Assembly: GCA_023101885.1 (NCBI GenBank)
Contig: JALPQD010000137.1
Span: forward strand, 1,488,001 to 1,552,000
DNA: 64,000 nucleotides
Reading direction: 5' to 3'
Source: Typhlomys cinereus
Lineage: Eukaryota > Chordata > Mammalia > Rodentia > Platacanthomyidae
The stretch's first letter is position 1; each line of letters starts with the position of its first letter. The translations under genes were made by a program, and so were the position numbers. Below the pieces are notes generated by a model. The model was not told the origin of the DNA. It worked only from the letters and a program-made list of their open reading frames with translations, and ran no database searches. Of this stretch, positions 10,166-22,228 are shown piece by piece.

Positions 10166-12089
10166 TTTGATTCACTAAGTGGCATCCTCAGCAGAGAGAC
10201 ACTGTAAGCCTTTAACAAAATGAAAACACAGGAAGCAAAACAAAATAAAACACTCTGCCCTTGTTCTCTGCTGTGGATTAAAATGAAGATGCAACAACTG
10301 TATATGCTTTCAACTAGGAACTTCCACACATCCTATCATTCAACAATAAACAAGACAGAAGAGAAAAGAAGAGAAATCTGGTCGAGACCACAGCAGAATC
10401 CAAAAGTACAAATAAGGAAGAGCCCACCCCATTGGCATTGCTGCAGCCTCAATTGAATTTGAGCAATAATCATCATTCTTCATGGTGCTGTAGCTAAGCC
10501 AAGTCTCTTTCTTACCAAGCAAGTGGTCTAAGGTGCAAAATGGCCTTCAAGAAGCATACCTCCCTCCTCACAATTTGCACCAAACATAGTGTCTAGCAAA
10601 GCTTTCTATGTTAGATATTAAAAATGAAAATGAATAAAACCTCCCACCTACACGTGAACCATTAGGTTGACAATCACAAATTAAAAACATTCATAAAGCA
10701 ATCATTACTTTGAAATTTGTCTCTCCCTTCCTGGGGTCAAAGGAATAAGTGAGCGAGTCCTCTGAAAGTGTGAAGTATTTCTTGAAAGGGAGATGATATC
10801 ACTAAAATGACTGCAGCCAAGGCTGCAGTGTACTTGTCTTTCCCATCACTCATGTCATCACTACCATGGACGCTCTAGTCAAAACAATAAAACATGAGCT
10901 TATCATGTTATATGTGTGCCCTCCTAAACTCTCATCTGTCCTTCCACGCTCCGTGGATGGCATCAATTTCTTTGCTCTCTGGATTTTGGTTGGGTTTGGT
11001 CAGTTGGAGACCTAGCAGGAAATTGGAGGCTGGGAGGAGAAAGAGAGGTCAGTTTATTTATTTCCTGAGTTACTGTTTAGCTTTTTCTCTTGGACTACTG
11101 TAGTTTGCTTTATCTTTGTAACAAAGACCACGACTATCAGACCCTTAGTGTGCATCATTCTCGTTCCTTCAGTCATTTTGAACTTTTGGCTTCCTACTCT
11201 TACTAGCGCCAGAGTGTTTAACCAAATCTTGTTAAGCCACACGTATGCCTTTATTGCCAAGCCCTTCATTGAATACTAATACTGTTCATTTACCCCTGTG
11301 GCATTTGCATCTGTTTCCTGTCAGAATTGTGATCTGTAATGTCAGTTTCAGTTCACTATAGAATGGAAGAAATGAAACAAATTGGGAAAATGCTTCTTAT
11401 GAGTCTGGAAACATCCTGATGCCCTATTCAATGGAACTTCCTTGTCTCCCACACAGTCGCTCGCTTGATTGGTGATCAAGGAGCTCCAATCGCTAGCTTG
11501 ATTTGCTGCTCATCTTCATCCTACAACCTCTGTAACTATGTCTGCGCGGAAGCAGTCAAATGACTAAGCACACACTTCAGCAGCCTGCTCTAGATGACAA
11601 TGCAAGAGAGGATGTCACTTAAGAGTTTGCCATCACCTTGTGAAATTAACACTGGGGAAGGAGATGAATGAAGGACAAGGAAAGGAGGCTGGAAACTTAG
11701 AATGGGGTGAACTGAGCTGTCTCTGTGCATGAGGCCGAACCATGAAAATGTATTTTCTTCATTCAAGGCAGAAATAAGATGTTTGCTTCCTAATAGGTGA
11801 TTTTACTCACGATTCAACTAACATATTAATTTTCCACTTCCCACAGATATTACCGTCACAAGTGTAAGTGTAAGTGGTAGGTAGGTATTTTTGCAAAATG
11901 AGCTCGAACCTATTGAGAGGGAGCAAAACAACCAGTGTCTCTGTCTCCAAATGCTGTGTCCTATTTTAGTTTTTCTGATGGCATACAAGGAAGAAAAAGT
12001 GAGATTTGCACAGGAGACCCCTAGGTGATCTATATTTAAAAGCTCTTTCATGTGGAGCAGCACAGTTGGGAGTACACTTCAGAGGCTGA
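10166..12089. other. Single-copy DNA, no gene seen
   Basis: No gene and no confident repeat. Around 13620-13770, outside this stretch, lies another weak MIR-like piece. Frames here are 81 codons or shorter and resemble nothing known. Confidence 0.45.
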
Positions 12090-13200
12090 TGGCATTATTT
12101 AATTATGCAGATGCATCCCAGCCTTGTGTGTGCTCTCCTAATAGTGTGCTAATGACCTGCCAGGTGGATGGGCAGGAGGCATAGACAGAGGGAGTGGCTT
12201 CCTGCAAACACCCAGAGCGAATTCAGCCAACGTATGTAAGATCAGTACTGATCAGAGATGATTAAACACACCAAAGCATTAGATCATGATGGTCAAAGGA
12301 AGGGAAAGGTGAGTGGCGTTCTAAAAAGTTTAGGGGGTATCAGGAGACTATCGTTATCAGCACTTTTGTCTTCTGTTGGGATGTTCATGGACGTGTGAGC
12401 AAATGAGGAGCTTAAAATAACATCAAACATAGCTTGGGCAAAGGGAATCTGGATGTGTGCATCCCATCTTTGGCCATCTTTTGAAACACTGCAAGCAAAC
12501 TTCCCTTTATTGTTTATTCCTCATTTCTGTAATGTAATTTCTCTAGTTTATTACAGTGCCTATGACACACTGGACAGTGTGGTGCCAATTAAAAACATTC
12601 GAGCTGCAGGAGGGAGTCCTATGTTTAATCTGGCTTTCTTGTGTCACACACTCTGATGTTGTTCATCTTTTTAGAGACAAAATGGGGTGCAAACATTTTA
12701 AAAGCCTTTCATTCCAATGCTTATCTATTCGTCATTTGAAATAAAAATTGATTTCCATTTTGAACTATTAAAATAAATGCACTATTCTTGGGCATTTAAA
12801 AGCTCTATGGTTGCTTGATTTCTAGATCATCTTCAGTTCATCAAGCAACCCAGAGTTTCTTAGTCTTTTCAGGACATAATTCACATTCTGTGCATTATTA
12901 TGAATAGGAAGCCAGATGCCAGCATGACACTTATTTCTCCATCCTTAAAATCCCTAGTGTCTGAGGGGAAAGTAAATTCTCAGGGGAAATACACTTTTAG
13001 AACAACGCCTTGGTTATTATCATCAATCCCTTTAATTTGAGGTGCATAGGCCTATTAATCCTCATTCGCACAATTATTGGAACATTAATAACAATCATAC
13101 AAAGAATATTAAAATAACAAGAATGATCTAAATGGAAGCTAACAATTATGGAAAGCGCTGACAGACTAATTGTTCCCAAAACCTATTTCTCTCTTCTATA
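12090..13200. promoter_or_regulatory. Candidate conserved non-coding block
   Basis: The block is repeat-free and rich in homeodomain-type cores. Examples are atttaattatgcagatgc near 12098, gccaattaaaaacattcg near 12583, and caattattggaacattaata near 13070. An E-box-like CAGGTG lies near 12161. The look (AT-rich islands without repeats between repeat-dense flanks) is that of developmental enhancers in gene deserts. This is inference from composition only; no alignment was possible. Confidence 0.25.
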
Positions 13201-14704
13201 AAAGGTGATTAGATTATTCTTTTTGTTTTCCTCATACATTTGCTCATAACAAAGATACCATTCCCAGCATGCATCTTGGCCCACAATGACCTTGGAAAAG
13301 GTAGCACTGAATACAGTGTGACCAGATGGAAAGCCCCTCAGTCCTCATAGAGGCCTGGGATGACACCTGTGGATGTCTTGGTCATTGGAGTGAAATGCAC
13401 TTCCGTCTTTGAAAGCCATTGCAGTTAAACCTAATCCTAAATATCATATGCAGTTCTTCTGCCATCAGCACTTAGCTAATAATGCCTTGCTTCTTTCAAT
13501 TTTATCATATCTCTAGGACACAATTTCTCCCAAATATGTGTGGAAATGATTTTTCTACTGTCATAGTGAGTGAAATCAAGTGTCTGATTCTAGAGTCAAT
13601 GAATCTAACCTGAGCTCTGTCTCCACAGAGTTCAGAGGAATCTGAAAAATGATGTGCATTCTTATAAATAAGGAAATCGAGGTTTAGGCAGTGAATTTAT
13701 TTTGTTAAGGGTTGGTGCTCAGGTGGGAACAGTGCTGGGTCTGAGAGCCAGGTGACAGCAACTTACTTCACACACTGGTTTTTAGGCAAGATTCCTCCCT
13801 GGACGGGACAATTGTAAGCCTTGGAAACTTTGTAAGTATGAATTTTGTCTTCTCTCACTTTTTACTGGCTGTACTATTTTCCTTGTTTCCTTTGACTAAG
13901 TTCTCATTGGTTCACGTTTCGACTAACAAGGCCCCAAATGTCCCTCTTCACCATATGCTGCGTTGCCCAATGAGCCAGCATCACTTTGGTTCTTTCGATA
14001 CCAAGTATCCGGTGGCCAGATTCCTACTCTCTGACTTTCTGGGATTCCATCCATTACTCTGTGTCCTGTGCTGGACTCCACGATTCTCCCATCTCTTTAG
14101 TGGATTCCTGGCTCCACATGGTCTTGCTACTGACCTAGACAGATGAGGAGTCGGGGGAGGATAAAGAAAAAGCTAATAGCATCAATTTTAAAGATGGCAC
14201 TGTATTTGTATAACTTTATTTAATAGTCCTCAACACTGTAATAAGCAGTAAGAAGGATTACAAACATTCATTTCCTGAATTGAGAATATTTGGAAAGAAT
14301 AATAGGAAAAATGGTGGAAAGCCATTGGGAGTGGTAGTAAGGCTGATGATGATGATGGCTAACATACTCATGTTTTTCCTAGACACCTTTCTCAGTGCTG
14401 TACATACATTATCCAACTTGATTCCACAGCAACTATGTAACAAAAGGATTTTACTAATCCCAGCTGGCAGTGAGAATATAAGTCTCTTGTCTACAATCCT
14501 CCAGCAGTGATTAGAAGATCCCGAGTCTGAGCAGCCTGGAGGAAGTCCTTGCTCATGGCCACATGATACATTGTTCTTCCTGGATATCTCTTGTAATCCT
14601 TGCAGTCAATTAATCCTGTGGAGACAAAGTCTCCTTTTCGGACTTTCCCTGCTATCTTTACAAAATATTATCAAGCCTATATAAAAATTTAAAGAAAGTA
14701 ATAA
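13201..14704. other. Single-copy DNA with MIR-like relics
   Basis: No gene is seen. The frame at 13838-14146 (102 codons) is a hydrophobic, cysteine- and phenylalanine-rich translation with no recognisable family. MIR-like relics lie near 13655-13740 (aggaaatcgaggtttaggca) and 14370-14515 (antisense, tgctgtacatacattatcc...). Confidence 0.45.
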
Positions 14705-14988
14705 GGGCAGGGGACCTTGGAGAGACAGTTCAGTTGGTAAAAAATTTGCCTTACAAGACAGGAGGCCCTGAATCTGATCCCCAGAACCCATTTTTAAAAG
14801 TCATGTATGGTGGGACATATTTGCAAATGCCAGAGCTGGGGCAACAGTGAAAACAGATGCTGTGACCCAATGACCAGCCACAGTAGCCAGGCCACTGAGA
14901 GGTCTTGTCTCAAAGGAAAAAAGAAGTTGGGTGGCACCTGAGAAGCAACACTTGAGTTTGTGTCCTCTGACCTCATTATATAGGAACA

Positions 14989-14990
<2 letters not shown>
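14705..14990 (+). repeat. B4-type SINE, sense
   Basis: The tRNA/ID-like head gagagacagttcagttggta is followed by gatccccagaaccc, then a B1-like part (gccagagctgggg...ctgagaggtcttgtctcaaa), then gtcctctgacctc, leading into the CA tail. This is the order of a rodent B4 element. Confidence 0.75.
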
Positions 14991-15082
<92 letters not shown>

Positions 15083-15083
15083 A
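14991..15083 (+). repeat. Compound (CA)n(GA)n microsatellite
   Basis: An uninterrupted CA run of nearly 60 bases (about 14992-15050) passes directly into a GA run with one interruption (about 15050-15083). It forms the tail of the B4 element upstream. Confidence 0.97.
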
Positions 15084-15314
15084 AAGTATAGTAAACACAT
15101 TTTTATATACTTACCTAGATCTAATAATGATTGAAATTTTACATTACCTGTGATCTCCCCCTCTCCCCCGTCTCTCTCTCTCTCTCAACATTCAAATATT
15201 GCAGGCATCATCCACTTACTTGTAAGTCCTTGAGCATGCATTGTAATAACAAAAATATCCTAAGTTACCAAAAGTTCTTTAACATAAATCAAGGAAGCCA
15301 TCTTCTATGAGTTC

Positions 15315-15415
15315 TTTTTGCTGAGGTTACAACTCAGGGTATAACCCAAGTCTAGTGCTTGTCTGGCACATGAGAGGCTCTAGGTTTGAGTCCCATATCT
15401 GCCAAGAAAAAGAAA
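15315..15415 (+). repeat. ID-type SINE (BC1-like), sense
   Basis: It reads ctgaggttacaactcaggg, then agtgcttgtctggcacatga, then gaggctctaggtttgagtcc, then an A-rich end. This matches the ID/BC1 order (GGGGATTTAGCTCAGTGG...GCGCTTGCCTAGCA...CCCTGGGTTCGGTCC). It is mutated and not a functional tRNA or BC1 gene. Confidence 0.7.
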
Positions 15416-16399
15416 ATTCTATGTATTATCCAATACACTTAGTAATGAACCAGGGATCCTAACAAAGAGACTATTTCAGTTGCCTCAATCATCCCAATGT
15501 CTTTTATAGTAGTATTTGAAAAAATAAATTCTTATAGTTAATTAAGTAAAGAACATGCATTGGGTTTAGTCATTTGTTGCACCAAGGTATAGGCAAAATG
15601 GCTTGGAGGTGTGGCAGACAGCATGAGCACCCTACTTCCCATCCCATGGAAGCAGCTGTCTATCCACCTGTAAGCCATGGATGGCTCCTAGTGAAGACAG
15701 TTCCTTGCCTGCAATGCTTTGCATCCCTTTACCTCTCTGTTGGGATCTCTCAGGGCTGGGAGAGCTTGCTCCACTTTCTCACGTAGCCTGAAAAGCTTGG
15801 GATTTCAACACCCCCAGAGGGTGTTGACAAGTTGGTGCATGAACATTCCAGCTTGCTTTTCCTTTGTTGGAATAACCCTCAGGTCCAGCATTAACGTTGA
15901 AGAGGGAGCTGAGCCCTGGGTGTTTCCAGCAGGACAAATCTACCTAGCTGTACCTTGCTCCTGTCTCTCTGCTGCTCACTCGTGCATTGGGAATTACTTT
16001 CTATAGACACTACCTGCAACCCGTGTTATTGCTTAAGGATATGACTTTGTAAAGAGAACCCAAAACTTAGTTGTTCACTGTCATATTCCACTGGCAAGCC
16101 AAAACCTGTATGCAGACGGCCTGGCCATGCTGCAGAGCTGATATGAATCCCTGGAATAAGCATCATCTGACATACAAATTTCCCTACAGGGTTTAGTCAC
16201 CCACCCAGGGTCAGTAATAATGGCTGAAATGGAAATTAAATTCATTGTTTATTTGTTGTGGAACTCTCAATAATAACACTGTGTGAGTCTCCAAAACATA
16301 AAATATGATCTTAGGATGAGCTGAAACTCAAGCTTCTCTTCTTGAATCCTTTTTTATTTTATTTATTTTTTTTAGTTTTTAAATTTATTTTATATATTG
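15416..16399. other. Single-copy DNA, no gene seen
   Basis: No gene. It contains a 9 bp perfect hairpin (15805-15813 with 15819-15827). A T-rich stretch (16350-16390) precedes the inverted L1. Confidence 0.5.
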
Positions 16400-17706
16400 C
16401 CTTCTCTCCACATTCTCTCCAGCATTTGTTGTCATAAGTATTTCAAATTTTTATCAATCTGACCAGGGTGAGATGATATCACAGGGTAGTTTTGATTTGC
16501 ATTTCTCTGACAGCTAGGGAGGTATTTGTTTGATACTTAATTTCATCACTAGAAAAGTCTCTTTTAAGTTCCATGGCTCATTTTCTAATTGGGTTATGTA
16601 TCTCCTTGGTGTTTAATTTTTTGAGTTCTTTGTGCACTGTGGATATTAGACCTCTATCAGATGAATGGTTAGTGAAGATTTTCTATCATGCTATGGGTTG
16701 TCTTTTTGCTCAATTTACAATATCCTTAGCTGAACAGAAGCTCCTTAATTTCATAAAATCCCATTTGTTGAGTGTTGGTTCTACTTCCTGTGTTATTGAG
16801 GCCTGTTTAGAAAAAGTTGGCTTTAGGTCAATCAATTCAAGGGAATTCCCTACTCTTCCTTCTAAAGTTTTTTATAGTCTCTGTCTAATATTAAGGTCCT
16901 TGATCCTTTTGGCTTTTCATGTATGGTGACAAGTAAGGGTCCAGTTTCAATCTTCTGCATGTGGATATCCAGTTTTGCCAACGCCATTTGTTGAAGATGC
17001 TGTTCTTTATCCATTGAGTTTTCTGAGACCCTATGTCAAAAATTAGATAAGTGTAAGTGTATGGGCTTAAGTCTGTATCTTCAACCCTAATCCATTGATC
17101 TATATGTCTATTTTGGATGCATACCATGCTGTTTTTATTACTATAGATTTGTAGTATTGATTAAGATTTTGTGTGGTGATACCTCCGACAGAGTTTTTGT
17201 TACTCAGGATTATTTTTGCTATCCTGGACCTTTTGTTCTTCCATATAAATTTTGAGATTGTTTGGTTAATTTCTATAAAGAATTGCTTTGGAATTTTGAT
17301 TCTGTGTATCGCTGTTGGTAGGATGATCATTTTTATGATGTCAATTCTATCCAGGAGCATGGGAGGTCTTTCCACTTTCTGGTGTCTTCTGTAATTTCTT
17401 TCTACAGGGTTTTAAACTTTTCATTGTACATGTCTCTCACTTCCTTGGTTGGATGTATACCAAGATATTTCATTTGGGGGGGCTATGGTAAATGGAATTG
17501 TTTCTCTTAGGACTTTCTCACTTTTTTCATACTTGGTATATAGGAAAGCCACTGATTTTGAACACCTATTTTGTAACTTGCCACTCTGCTGAACTTATGT
17601 ATTAGTTCCAGGAATTTCCTGATGGAATTTTTAGAATCTGTCAGGTATAGGATCATGTCATATGCAAATAGGGATATCTTGACTTCATCTTTTCTGATTT
17701 GTATCC
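16400..17706 (-). pseudogene. LINE-1 ORF2 fragment, inverted 5' part
   Basis: Read on the minus strand from 17706 leftwards this is L1 ORF2, covering the reverse-transcriptase core and the region after it. Recognisable pieces are a YDMILY run where L1 has FADDMILY (about 17660), [19 protein letters not shown] (about 17240-17300), then [20 protein letters not shown] (17100-17200), and LIFDIGSQ...FNKWRWQNW (about 16990-17050). The first aspartate of the catalytic pair is replaced by tyrosine (GAT to TAT). The pieces lie in three frames, so there are at least two frameshifts (one near 17115). ORF2p is normally about 1,270 residues with endonuclease and RT domains; no endonuclease is present. Together with the sense part starting at 17707 it makes one L1 insertion with an inverted 5' half. 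It is not functional. Confidence 0.92.
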
Positions 17707-18940
17707 ATGCTGGTGGAATGCAGGCTTGTACAACCACTCCAGAGATCAGTATGGTGGTATCTAAAAAACTTAAAGATTGAAGCGCCATATGACTCTGCTA
17801 TACCAATACTGGGAATAATCTACTGTCGCCACTGGGAATATACATGAGTGCATCCATGTTCATTGCACACTATTTACAAGAGAAAAGTCATGGAATCAAC
17901 CCAAATGCCCAACAATTGATGAACAGATAATGGAAATGTGGAAAATATATACAATAGAATACTACTAAATTATCAAAAACTGAATTATTGAAATTTTCTG
18001 ATGGAAAATGGATGGAATTGGAAGAAACTATACTGAGGAAAGTATTACATGTACAGAAAGTTAAATGTTACATGTTCTCCCTTATAAGTGGATCTTAGTT
18101 CCAAACGCTTATAAAGACATACTTAAGGAAAATCTCTATGACACCCATTATAACTGCAAAGTATTATAACTAGGAGAGAAGGAGAAGGAAGACCTTAAAA
18201 GAAAGGAGACAAAGGAGCACAGTTAAATAGAAATTAGGCCATTGTCATGAATGGCCTGCAAATAGTGGGACATCTAACTGCCACTCTCACTTTCCTTCCT
18301 ATTCACTTGGGTTTGGACAGGTTTGAAGTGCTGAGCATATGTACCTCTTCATGGAGGGGATAAGGGCTTGTAGCTAGATGATAGCTGGCTCACAACCTGG
18401 AAACTGACCACACATACTACTGTGTCCTACTCCTATTCTTCCCTCTACTTTTAAGACTCTTCTTATATAATGACCTTTTTTAAAAACAGTCTTTTTATCT
18501 GTGGTTAGGAGAAGACCTCAGGACCCAAACAGGATGCAGTCTAGTGTTTTAGCAAAACTGAAAACAACCAACTATAACTCAGAATATTAATGACCTTACA
18601 ATGTTCACCTGGAACTAGACCACCTTAATCTCTCCCCATCCTAAAACTCAGAAAACTTTGCAGAAGAGTTGGAGGCAAGACTATAATAGCCTAAAGATGG
18701 GGAGATCCACCGCTTGACAAGGACTCTACTCAAGACTGGGCCATGTAATAACATTGAGAATTTGGACATATAAAAATATTTCTGAACCCAGTTGATCATA
18801 CATTATAATAGGAGGGAGATTGGTAGGGAGGAAGAGGGATTGCAATGCAAAGGGAGGTGGGAATGGTATTGTAGATTAAGGTATGGAAATATCACAAATT
18901 AAATATATATGAAACTCTAAAAGAAAAGAAAATCCTTAAA
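17707..18940 (+). mobile_element. LINE-1 3' end, sense part of twin-primed insertion
   Basis: From 17707 the sequence switches to the plus strand of L1. It continues almost where the inverted part stops: tgctggtggaatgcagg, then ccactccagagatcagtatg, then gccatatgactctgc, then cccaaatgcccaacaattga, the C-terminal end of ORF2. The 3' UTR follows from about 18060. It is homologous to the other L1 3' ends here (shared ctggaactagaccaccttaatctctccccatcc-like block near 18610, split here for length). The A-rich end is near 18910-18945. No clear target-site duplication was found. Confidence 0.88.
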
Positions 18941-19062
18941 AAATAAATTCATTAGATTGCTAAAAAAATTCCATAGACAAGAACTTTTTATTTCAACGGG
19001 AGATACTAATTGAAATTTTGGAAGCAATTTTCCCAAGGCATTTGGATGAATGAGATATTCCC

Positions 19063-19064
<2 letters not shown>

Positions 19065-19113
<49 letters not shown>

Positions 19114-19130
19114 TGTGTGTGTGTGTGTGC
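19065..19130 (+). repeat. (CT)n(TG)n microsatellite
   Basis: About 46 bases of CT followed directly by about 18 bases of TG. Confidence 0.97.
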
Positions 19131-19289
19131 ACATGCACATGCATTTATTCATTTTCTTTAAATATTCTTTATGAATATTTCTTTAAATAACAGCAACAAA
19201 AAAGTTTTCGAATTTTGTCTTTTCGACTTCCATGGATATGTTAAAATGTAGGAGGAAATATAAGTAAAATATTTTTATTCTGTAATTTT

Positions 19290-19625
19290 TTGTGTGTATA
19301 TGGGTAATGGTCTGACAGTGCATATGTGGTACATGAACATGTTCATATGAGTATATGTACATGAGTATATACATGCACATGAGAAGCCAGAGATCAATGT
19401 TTGGTATTACCTCAAATGATCTCTGCCTTATTTTTTCAAACAAGGTCTTTTGCTGAAGTTGAAACTCACTGATTTGGTTAGACTGGCCAGGAAGCCCCAG
19501 GGGCCTTCAATTTCTGCTTCCTCAGGAGTAGGATTAAAGACACATACCACTATTCCTGGGTTTTTACAATTCTCGTGCTTGCTTATCAAACACTTTGCCC
19601 ACTATTCCATTTCCTGATCCCTGTG
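19290..19625 (-). repeat. B4-type SINE, antisense
   Basis: The tail-like atatgagtatatgtacatga is followed by agaagccagagatcaatg, tttttcaaacaaggtctttt, gttagactggccaggaagcc, gtaggattaaagacacatac, and ...ccactattccatttcctgatcc. The order is that of a reversed B4 element. Confidence 0.75.
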
Positions 19626-22228
19626 AACTGTACTTTTTTAAGTTAAAATTTAACTGAAAGATATGAAAAAACAGTATTGTTGACTGAATCATTTAGCAAC
19701 TTACGTTTAACAAATCCTTCCAAAATTCAATGGCCAAACAAATCAGCAATTCATTATTCTTCACAACTCTTTTTCGCTCATCTATAATTGGTTGATTCTG
19801 ATTGTCTTCAATTGAGTGAATTTTGTCATCTTTACTGGACCCAGTCACACACCTTTTTGCCTGACTGAAGAGTACTTAGCTTTTCAATGCCTGCATTTCT
19901 TTCTCTTTCAGGGACTTATGAGCTAGCCTAGGTATTGGCTACGCAATTGAGTGAATCCAATTGAGTATTCCCCTCCACAGGAAGTACATGTGGCCAAAGT
20001 CTGCAGTCAGAGCAGAAGGTCACATAGCAAAGTGCATGGACACAACAGATAGACACTTGAGATCATTAATAAAATGGATGAAAGCTATTTCTTGAGGACA
20101 GGAGACTTCTCAAGCTGTCATAGTGAGAATAAAAATCAGTGGAAGTTCTTGGGTAATGGTCTCACAGCGCATAATAAAAGCATCACACATATGTGCAGCA
20201 TCTGATTCAGGATTTTATGGTAGGTATATGATTCATTACTGATATAAATAAAGACTTATAAATTATGATGCTTACTATGACATTTCTCTAGAGGGTTAAA
20301 AAACTAGAAGCAAATATTCAACAATGAAGTCATAGTGAATAAATTATGACCTACTACATGATGTAATAATGTGGAGCCATTAAAAATGAGAATAATAATA
20401 ATGTTATGGAAAATATTCATACACTAGCATATATCACACAGTAAAGAAAGACATACAAATTTCTATAATGTACATGTGCTTAAGCTATTGTCTACCTACT
20501 AAAACATCAATGGTGCTTATATGTGAACAATAAGATTAGTATTAAAGTTTTTATTGCTCTGTATTTCAGAGGTCACTCAAGTTTTCAAAATGTTCATGTA
20601 TTACTTTTGTGATAAAAGTTGTTTTACATTGAGTAAATAAATCTTTAATAAGAAAAAGCATGGGAAAGAAATACAGCAGAGACGATGGGTATGTATGACA
20701 TGGGTTTCGATTCTTGCTTTCAAATTTATTCTTTGTTTTCCCAGAGGCATGTAAGATAATGCTCACTTCATCTATTGATTTAAAAAAGCATTTTATTTCA
20801 AATAGGTAACTTGTTGGATAAGAATCATTTATGGATATATAGCTGTGCATCAATTGCATCACTCTTGTTTAAGTTATTTATTATGAATTAGAATTATAAT
20901 CATTCTCTGTCTGTTCCTAAACATCTTCTGTGTGAAACTATTCCCTCGTCACTTGAAAAATTCATGTTTTAACTTTGAAACACCTAAGCAAAGGCAGACT
21001 GCAATACTAGATTGTTAAAGCAGTACAGTTTCTGATGATTGACATATTAGAAAAAAAATAGATTGGGGCTATGTATGTGACTCACTTACATTCTTTCCCT
21101 TCCATTTTATGTTCAATCTTGTTATATTTCATGTTTTGTAATTCATTAAGTTTTATGTCATGGAGAGTAAGTTTACTTTCCACATCTATCTTCAATCAAT
21201 AAGAATGCTTTAAACAACACATTAATTCTATTTTTAACTAAAAAACCACTTGTCAGTGTTCATGGATACAATAACACACAGAATAAGGTGTTAGGAATAC
21301 ATAGAAGAATAAGACATTGCCACTACTTTTGACAGACATGTAGATTATCTGTTCTAGAACATAATAATGTCAACACTAAGAAGTAGATTTGACCACTGTG
21401 TACACTTAAATTTTAATAATCACATATACCTAAAATGATAATTCCATTTGTCTAATGAAATAAACTACATAGTCCAATTACTCAAAAGTATACAGTGTAT
21501 TTTTTCAGAATTGTTCATGAGGAATCACTTCCTCATGAACATGCAATGCTCAGACACTACCATTTTTATAGGAACTTTAGCATACATTGAAAATTTCAAA
21601 ATTTTGTTTTTAGTTTATAGATAATCATGAGTGATTATGTAAAAAACATCTTTAGGTGAATATGTAAAATTTTAGTATCAGCATACACTGCTATCTAGTA
21701 ATGTAAATGGATGACCTAGAGTCACAGGTCTCAACATGGATGAACTTTATCAAAATAATGTTTAAAATTTAAATTAAAAAGTTTATTTGAAGTACCCTTG
21801 AATGATTCTATTCATATAAAGTTAAAAAACATGTAAATAATAAATATGCCTTAGAGACATATATTTGATATATAACATAATCTATACCTTATCACTTCAC
21901 TATCTGTATATTAGTTGGAGATTAGGATTGAGAAATCCTAACTCAGAAAGAAATCATTGAGTAAAAGCTTGTTTCGGATGCATTGTAAATATTGTAATAA
22001 TTATTAGTGAACAAGATGGAATTTGATGTTATTGATCTATCCTTATAAGTATCTCAAACATATTGTGATAAAATTAAAGAGGATGAATATTCTGGAAGAA
22101 CTAGGCAGAGGCTGCTAAATACAAAGCCTGAATATATAAAAAAGAAAATATTTTCATCAATATTAAATAGAAAGCTAACAAATGAATTGAAAAAGATTTT
22201 TTTAAGGCATGAAAATAAAATACAGTAA
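19626..22228. other. AT-rich single-copy DNA
   Basis: A long AT-rich stretch with no gene and no confident repeat. It holds a perfect 13 bp hairpin at 21512-21541. Frames up to 98 codons (20566-20862, minus) show no known motifs. Confidence 0.5.
21512..21541. repeat. Perfect 13 bp inverted repeat with 4-base loop
   Basis: TGTTCATGAGGAA (21512-21524), loop TCAC, TTCCTCATGAACA (21529-21541). No T-run follows on either side that would make it an obvious Pol III or bacterial-type terminator. Confidence 0.93.

Noticed and set aside
14794..15134. Cys-Val and Thr-His repeat 'proteins'
   Set aside because: Translations of the CA/GA microsatellite attached to a B4 SINE.
15315..15415. Possible functional tRNA or BC1-type RNA gene
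   Set aside because: Fits a mutated ID SINE; the head is too diverged to fold as a tRNA.
15805..15827. 9 bp perfect hairpin TCAACACCC/GGGTGTTGA
   Set aside because: Stem length is within chance expectation for the window and no function is suggested by context.
16573..16929. 118-codon hydrophobic plus-strand frame
   Set aside because: Antisense shadow of the L1 ORF2 fragment.
20150..20173. 24-base near match to 19301-19325 (tgggtaatggtct...)
   Set aside because: 22 of 24 bases match, but one copy lies in a B4 SINE, so it may simply be a second SINE scrap; too short to claim an event.
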